From NCBI GenBank assembly GCA_025928265.1, contig JAICJV010000024.1, positions 1 to 34,210 on the forward strand: a stretch of 34,210 bases of DNA, read 5' to 3'. Position numbers and translations under genes: made by a program. The notes below the pieces were generated by a model. That model ran no database searches, was not told where the DNA came from, and was given only the letters and a program-made list of their open reading frames with translations. Source of the DNA: Thermoleophilaceae bacterium (GTDB taxonomy: Bacteria; Actinomycetota; Thermoleophilia; Solirubrobacterales; Thermoleophilaceae). Below are positions 30,550 through 34,210 of the stretch, piece after piece; position 1 is the first letter of the stretch; the number at the start of each line of letters is the position of its first letter.

Positions 30550-31985
30550 CCTGCGGGCTGCCGGCTGCGGGCTGCGGGCTCGCCGGTGACACCAGCCGCG
30601 CGGGCAGCCTCGACCAGCTCCTGTAAAGACTCCGCTATGGCGTCCCGCACGGCGTCGATGTCGTCCATCGCGTCGTAGTCGCCCAGCAGCCCGAAGTCGA
30701 CGCCGCCGTTGTAGCTCATTATCGCGACGGCGAGGGCGTGGTCCTCCGGCAGGAACGCGACCGGCACCAGCTCGAGCAGTTCGCGGCCGAGCAGATAGAG
30801 CGGGAACTGCGGGCCGGGGACGTTGGTCACGATCAGGTTGAAGAGCCGCGTGGAGAAGTTCAGTCGCGAGGCCTGTGCGAGCAGCGTGGGCGGTGCGAAG
30901 TTCTCGAGCCCGGCGATCACCTCGGCGCCGAGCGCCTGCTTGGACTCCTTCACGCCCTGCATCGCCTCGCTCACGATCCGCAGCCGCTCGACCGGGTCGT
31001 CGACGTAGACCGGTAGCGGGCCGCGCATCGCCGCTATGCGGTTGCCCAGTTCGCCCCGCTCGGCCTCGGGGCGGATCGACATCGGCACCAGCGCGCGCAG
31101 TTCCACGCCCTCGGTGCGCACGCCGCGCGAGCGCAGCCACCTGCGCAGCGCGCCCGTCACCACCGCGAGCACCACGTCGTTCACCGTGCCGCCGAACGCG
31201 TTCTTGACGAGCTTGAAGTCGTCGAGTCGCACGTGCAGCCGCGTGAGCCGCCGGTGAGGGCCGATCGGCACGTTCAGCGGCGTCGAGGGTGCGGGATTCA
31301 GCCCGGCCCAGACCACCTCGCCGAGCGCCTCGCTCGACTCGCGCAGCGTCCCGAGTGCGCGCTGCGGGTGCTGAACGGCGCCGAGCGCGCGGCCGGCCAG
31401 GTCGAATGGCGTGCGCGCGAACGACTTCGCGGACTCCGCCAGCAGCTCGGCCCTCGTCGGCTCGGGGTTCGGCGTCCACGGCTCCGGCTCGAGCCGTCGC
31501 GGGACGGGGTCCACGTCGAACAGGACGCTCGCCAGGTCCACGCCCGCGATGCCGTCGATGAGCGCGTGATGGGTCTTCGAGATCAGCGCGAAGCGGTTGT
31601 CCTCGAGCCCGTGCACGAGCCACGCCTCCCACAGCGGCTTCGAGCGGTCGAGGCGCTGCGAGAAGATCCGTCCGCAGAGGTTGCGCAGCTGCTGCTCGGA
31701 GCCCGGCCCCGGCAGCGCGGTGATGCGGACGTGGTACTCGAGGTTGAAGGTGGGGTCGTCGACCCACAGCGGCCGGCCCGTCTCGAGTGGCGGGAACGCC
31801 AGCTTCTGCCGGTAGCGCGGCACCAGATGCAGGCGCGACTCGACCTGGTCGAGCATCTCGTCGTACGCGGGCGCCGGCCCTTCGAAGATCAGCACCGCGC
31901 CCACGTGCATGTGCGAGGCCTGCCGCTCCTGGTGCAGGAACGACGCGTCGATCGGGGTGAGGCGGTCCTTGTGGCGCGCGGGCAT
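30543..31985 (-). CDS. wax ester synthase / diacylglycerol O-acyltransferase
   Basis: The 480-residue protein is a WS/DGAT (AtfA/Tgs family) that esterifies fatty alcohols or diacylglycerol with acyl-CoA to make storage lipid. The active-site motif HHALIDG begins at His139. Other blocks are LTPIDASFLHQER near the start, PPLETGRPLWVDDPTFNLEYHVR, NDVVLAVVTGALRRWL and VTNVPGPQFPLYLLGREL. The final residues (ARSRQPAGQ) are encoded by the heptad repeat at 30551-30578. The start is ATG at 31985; a 24-bp gap separates it from the divergent M28/QC-like gene. Confidence 0.93.
   Translation of the reverse strand: MPARHKDRLTPIDASFLHQERQASHMHVGAVLIFEGPAPAYDEMLDQVESRLHLVPRYRQKLAFPPLETGRPLWVDDPTFNLEYHVRITALPGPGSEQQLRNLCGRIFSQRLDRSKPLWEAWLVHGLEDNRFALISKTHHALIDGIAGVDLASVLFDVDPVPRRLEPEPWTPNPEPTRAELLAESAKSFARTPFDLAGRALGAVQHPQRALGTLRESSEALGEVVWAGLNPAPSTPLNVPIGPHRRLTRLHVRLDDFKLVKNAFGGTVNDVVLAVVTGALRRWLRSRGVRTEGVELRALVPMSIRPEAERGELGNRIAAMRGPLPVYVDDPVERLRIVSEAMQGVKESKQALGAEVIAGLENFAPPTLLAQASRLNFSTRLFNLIVTNVPGPQFPLYLLGRELLELVPVAFLPEDHALAVAIMSYNGGVDFGLLGDYDAMDDIDAVRDAIAESLQELVEAARAAGVTGEPAARSRQPAGQ
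30551..30578 (+). repeat. heptanucleotide repeat at the convergent MIP18-like / WS-DGAT gene ends
   Basis: Four heptads (CTGCGGG, CTGCCGG, CTGCGGG, CTGCGGG) begin 1 bp after the MIP18-like stop and encode the last residues of the leftward WS/DGAT gene. The opening 12 bases, CTGCGGGCTGCC, are identical to blocks at 5181 and 23446. Confidence 0.8.
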
Positions 31986-32009
31986 GAAAGGAGCCTAACC
32001 TCCCTACGA
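31986..32009. promoter_or_regulatory. overlapping divergent -10 boxes between WS/DGAT and the M28/QC-like gene
   Basis: TAACCT (31996-32001, rightward) lies 8 bp before the GTG at 32010. TAGGCT (31997-31992, leftward) lies 6 bp before the ATG at 31985. The two boxes share two bases (AGCCTAACCT), so both mRNAs could be leaderless and polymerase could occupy only one side at a time. No -35 elements are evident. Confidence 0.4.
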
Positions 32010-32897
32010 GTGCGGCCGCTATTCGCAGTCCTCGGCGTGCAGGTGCTCCTCGGCGCGGTGTTCGTGGCGCTGGTGGTGTCCGGAGCGCTCCCGCTCTCGA
32101 GCGATGGCAAGCCGGGCAGCGGCGTGGCGCGCGTGAACCGCTTCGACGGCCCGGCGGCCTGGCGCCTCGTGAAGATGCAGGTGGATCTCGGGCCGCGCCC
32201 GGCGGGGTCGGCCGCCTCGCGGAAGCTGGCCGCGCGCCTGAAGAAGCTGCTCCCGCACGGGCACTACCAGGCGGTGCCCGGCGGCCTGCGCAACGTCGTG
32301 GGCCGCGTGCCGGGACGCGAGCGCGGGCGCTACGTCGTGGTGGGCGCGCACTACGACACCAAGGACATCCCCGGGTTCGTCGGCGCGAACGACGGCGCGG
32401 GCGGGACGGCGGCACTCGTCCAGCTGGCACGGCAGCTCAGGCCGCGCACGATCGGGCCGGCCGTCGTGTTCGTCGCGTTCGACGGCGAGGAGACGCCGCG
32501 CGGCGTGCCGGACGACGACTTCCTCAGCGCGGGCGTGCGCGGAAGCCGGGTGGCGGCGAGGGTCTATCGCAGGGCGCAGGCGATGATCCTGCTCGACTTC
32601 GTGGCCGACAGGCAGCTCTCGCTCCCGCGCGAGGGCAGCTCGGACCAGACGCTGTGGGCGCGCCTTCGCAAGGCGGCGCAGTCGGCCGGGGTGGGCTCGT
32701 ACTTCCCGGCGTCGAGTGAGGAGACGATCGAGGACGACCACACGCCGTTCCAGCAGCGCGGCGTGCCCGCCATCGACCTGATCGACTGGGACTTCCCCTG
32801 CTGGCACAAGACCTGCGACAACCTCTCCGCGGTGTCCGAGCGCAGCCTCGACGCCAGCGGCGAGGCGGTCATGGGATTGCTGCGTACACTCGGCTAG
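32010..32897 (+). CDS. membrane-anchored M28 peptidase / glutaminyl-cyclase-like enzyme
   Basis: The 295-residue protein starts with an uncleaved signal-anchor (LFAVLGVQVLLGAVFVALVVSG) and then an M28-type dizinc/monozinc domain: GAHYDTK, GANDGAGGTAAL (Asp ligand), FVAFDGEETP (Glu-Glu) and IDWDFPCWHKTCDNL (final His). The IDxDFPxWH form and FDGEE block resemble bacterial and animal glutaminyl-peptide cyclotransferases as much as aminopeptidases, so N-terminal pyroglutamate formation is a real possibility. The active domain should face outwards. The GTG at 32010 lies 8 bp after a TAACCT box. The stop abuts the ispH ATG with no gap. Confidence 0.82.
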   Translation: MRPLFAVLGVQVLLGAVFVALVVSGALPLSSDGKPGSGVARVNRFDGPAAWRLVKMQVDLGPRPAGSAASRKLAARLKKLLPHGHYQAVPGGLRNVVGRVPGRERGRYVVVGAHYDTKDIPGFVGANDGAGGTAALVQLARQLRPRTIGPAVVFVAFDGEETPRGVPDDDFLSAGVRGSRVAARVYRRAQAMILLDFVADRQLSLPREGSSDQTLWARLRKAAQSAGVGSYFPASSEETIEDDHTPFQQRGVPAIDLIDWDFPCWHKTCDNLSAVSERSLDASGEAVMGLLRTLG

Positions 32898-33857
32898 ATG
32901 CCCACTGCACCGGAGAAGCTTCTGCTTGCCGCCCCGCGCGGCTACTGCGCAGGCGTCGACCGCGCCGTCCAGACCGTCGAGCGCGCGCTGGACCTGTACG
33001 GCGCCCCTGTCTACGTGCGCAAGGAGATCGTGCACAACAAGCACGTGGTGGCCAAGCTGCGCGAGCGCGGCGCGATCTTCGTCGACCAGGAGACCGAGGT
33101 GCCGGAGGGCGAGACGGTCGTGTTCTCCGCGCACGGCGTCGCGCCGTCGGTGCACGCGAACGCCGGCGAGCGGGCGCTGCGCACGATCGACGCCACGTGC
33201 CCGCTCGTCACGAAGGTCCACGTGGAGGCCAAGAAGTTCGCCGCCCAGGGCTACACGATCGTCCTGATCGGCCACGCCGGCCACGAGGAGGTCGAGGGCA
33301 CGATGGGCGAGGCGCCCGACCACATCGTCCTGATCGAGACCGAGGACGACGTGGACACGCTCGAGGTCGAGGACCCTGAGCGCGTCGCATACATCTCGCA
33401 GACCACCCTCTCGGTCGACGAGACGCGCGCGATCATCGCCCGGCTGCGCGAGCGCTTCCCCGCGATCACCGGGCCGCGCACCGACGACATCTGCTACGCG
33501 ACGACCAACCGCCAGGCGGCGGTCAAGCAGATGGCGACGCACTGCGATCTCGTGCTCGTCATCGGGTCGCAGAACTCGTCGAACTCGCAGCGCCTCGTCG
33601 AGGTCGCGCGCGACCACGGCGCCGAGGCCCATCTCATCGACAACTCCGGGCAGGTCGAGGAGGCGTGGCGGGTGGGCAAGCGCGGGGTCGGGATCTCGTC
33701 GGGCGCGAGCGCGCCGGAGGAGCTCGTCCAGCGGCTCGTGGACTTCTTCCGCGCCCGCGGCGTCGAGGACGTCGGCGAGTTCGAGGTCGTCCAGGAGGAC
33801 GTGCGCTTCATGTTGCCCAAGCCCATCCGGCAGGGCCTCGCCGCGCAGTCGGCCTGA
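32898..33857 (+). CDS. ispH: 4-hydroxy-3-methylbut-2-enyl diphosphate reductase (IspH/LytB)
   Basis: IspH carries out the last step of the MEP pathway, reducing HMBPP to IPP and DMAPP with a [4Fe-4S] cluster. The 319-residue protein has the three cluster cysteines: Cys17 ([12 protein letters not shown]), Cys101 ([11 protein letters not shown]) and Cys199 ([11 protein letters not shown]). The substrate-binding sequences [17 protein letters not shown] and [14 protein letters not shown] are present. This implies isoprenoid synthesis by the MEP route. The ATG directly follows the preceding stop. Confidence 0.97.
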   Translation: MPTAPEKLLLAAPRGYCAGVDRAVQTVERALDLYGAPVYVRKEIVHNKHVVAKLRERGAIFVDQETEVPEGETVVFSAHGVAPSVHANAGERALRTIDATCPLVTKVHVEAKKFAAQGYTIVLIGHAGHEEVEGTMGEAPDHIVLIETEDDVDTLEVEDPERVAYISQTTLSVDETRAIIARLRERFPAITGPRTDDICYATTNRQAAVKQMATHCDLVLVIGSQNSSNSQRLVEVARDHGAEAHLIDNSGQVEEAWRVGKRGVGISSGASAPEELVQRLVDFFRARGVEDVGEFEVVQEDVRFMLPKPIRQGLAAQSA

Positions 33858-33901
33858 CAGCGCTCAAGTTCCTCTCACGCGGACCGATCTATCCGGAGGA
33901 C

Positions 33902-34210
33902 ATGAAGCTCCTCCGCAAGTTCCGCCACCGCCAGGACGTGCTGCGTGCGGTGCACGCGCCGCTCTCCGGCCGCGTCGCCCACGACCCCGAGGCGTTCGCG
34001 CGCCTTGTGCTCGACCTCGACCCGCGCACCGCGCTCGACGAGGCCACGGCTTCGAAGCTCATCGGCGACATCGCCGACGCGCTCATCGCGCACGAGCGGG
34101 ACATGGCGAAGGCGCGCCGCCAGGCCGCCGAGGCCCTGATCGCCCGCCTCGAGGACGCGGTCGCCGGCCTCGAGCTCGAGGAGCTCGTCGGCTACAACCT
34201 CGAGTCGGCC
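33902..34210 (+). CDS. helical protein of unknown function, 3' end outside the window
   Basis: An open frame of 103 codons runs from the ATG at 33902 past the right edge without a stop. The visible part is predicted helical: KLLRKFRHRQDVLRAVHAPLSG, PEAFARLVLDLDPRTALDEATASKLIGDIADALIAHERDMAKARRQAAEALIARLEDAVAGLELEELVGYN. GGAGGA lies one base before the ATG, an unusually short spacing. Function not recognised; partial. Confidence 0.6.
   Translation, partial: MKLLRKFRHRQDVLRAVHAPLSGRVAHDPEAFARLVLDLDPRTALDEATASKLIGDIADALIAHERDMAKARRQAAEALIARLEDAVAGLELEELVGYNLESA

Noticed and set aside
1-34210. tRNA, rRNA, insertion sequence, phage or toxin-antitoxin genes
   Set aside because: I looked for clover-leaf-like gene gaps, transposase motifs and integrases and saw none. 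Short RNAs cannot be excluded by eye.

Overview
The window is uniformly very GC-rich, densely packed, and full of GTG and TTG starts and 1-4 nt start/stop overlaps. That style, together with UvrD/AddB-type nucleases, a SigJ/ECF41 sigma factor, a wax ester synthase/DGAT, an MbfA-type rubrerythrin, fibronectin-III-like secreted proteins and LytB/IspH, points to a high-GC actinobacterium, most likely the Thermoleophilia/Solirubrobacterales lineage (inference from gene content only; no rRNA is present). No tRNA, rRNA, CRISPR array, insertion sequence or phage gene was found, and no gene-free stretch exceeds 300 bases.

Layout. 1-1390: 3' part of a type IA topoisomerase (TopB type). 1434-3887: a membrane-anchored FHA-trypsin-like protease convergent with a calcineurin-like phosphoesterase. 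3913-5330: a zinc-ribbon protein followed by an MbfA-like rubrerythrin/VIT1 gene that is cut off in its membrane domain at a heptad-type repeat. 5199-6769: a CGNR regulator, a small unknown protein and a cupin. 6831-10832: a complete sulfate importer operon (sbp/cysP-cysT-cysW-cysA), with a hairpin covering the ribosome binding site of its first gene and a convergent cysteine-free Rrf2 regulator at its end. 10888-17321: an AddB/AddA-type helicase-nuclease pair, both subunits with four-cysteine nuclease clusters. 17213-20110: a small membrane protein, a flavin amine oxidase and an M28 peptidase. 20121-22034: an ECF41 sigma factor divergent from an epimerase, with ECF41-type promoter motifs facing both ways. 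21999-23402: a VOC-GNAT fusion and an FMN reductase. 23518-25145: xseA-xseB. 25298-28423: an unknown acidic protein, a secreted nuclease with no canonical start, a two-domain FMN split-barrel protein and a secreted FN3-like protein. 28413-30225: HAD phosphatase, unknown protein and FxsA (leftward operon). 30253-34210: MIP18/SufT-like protein, WS/DGAT, M28/glutaminyl-cyclase-like enzyme, IspH and the start of an unknown gene.

The strongest leads are the ECF41 promoter pair (a self-contained sigma/target module), the hairpin on the sulfate-uptake leader, and a heptanucleotide repeat family at three gene ends. One copy of that family sits exactly at the break point of the MbfA-like gene and shares an exact inverted 16-nt match with another copy 18 kb away. 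The helicase-nuclease pair with a dead Walker A in AddB and cysteine clusters in both subunits, and the secreted nuclease without an ATG/GTG/TTG start, also deserve attention.
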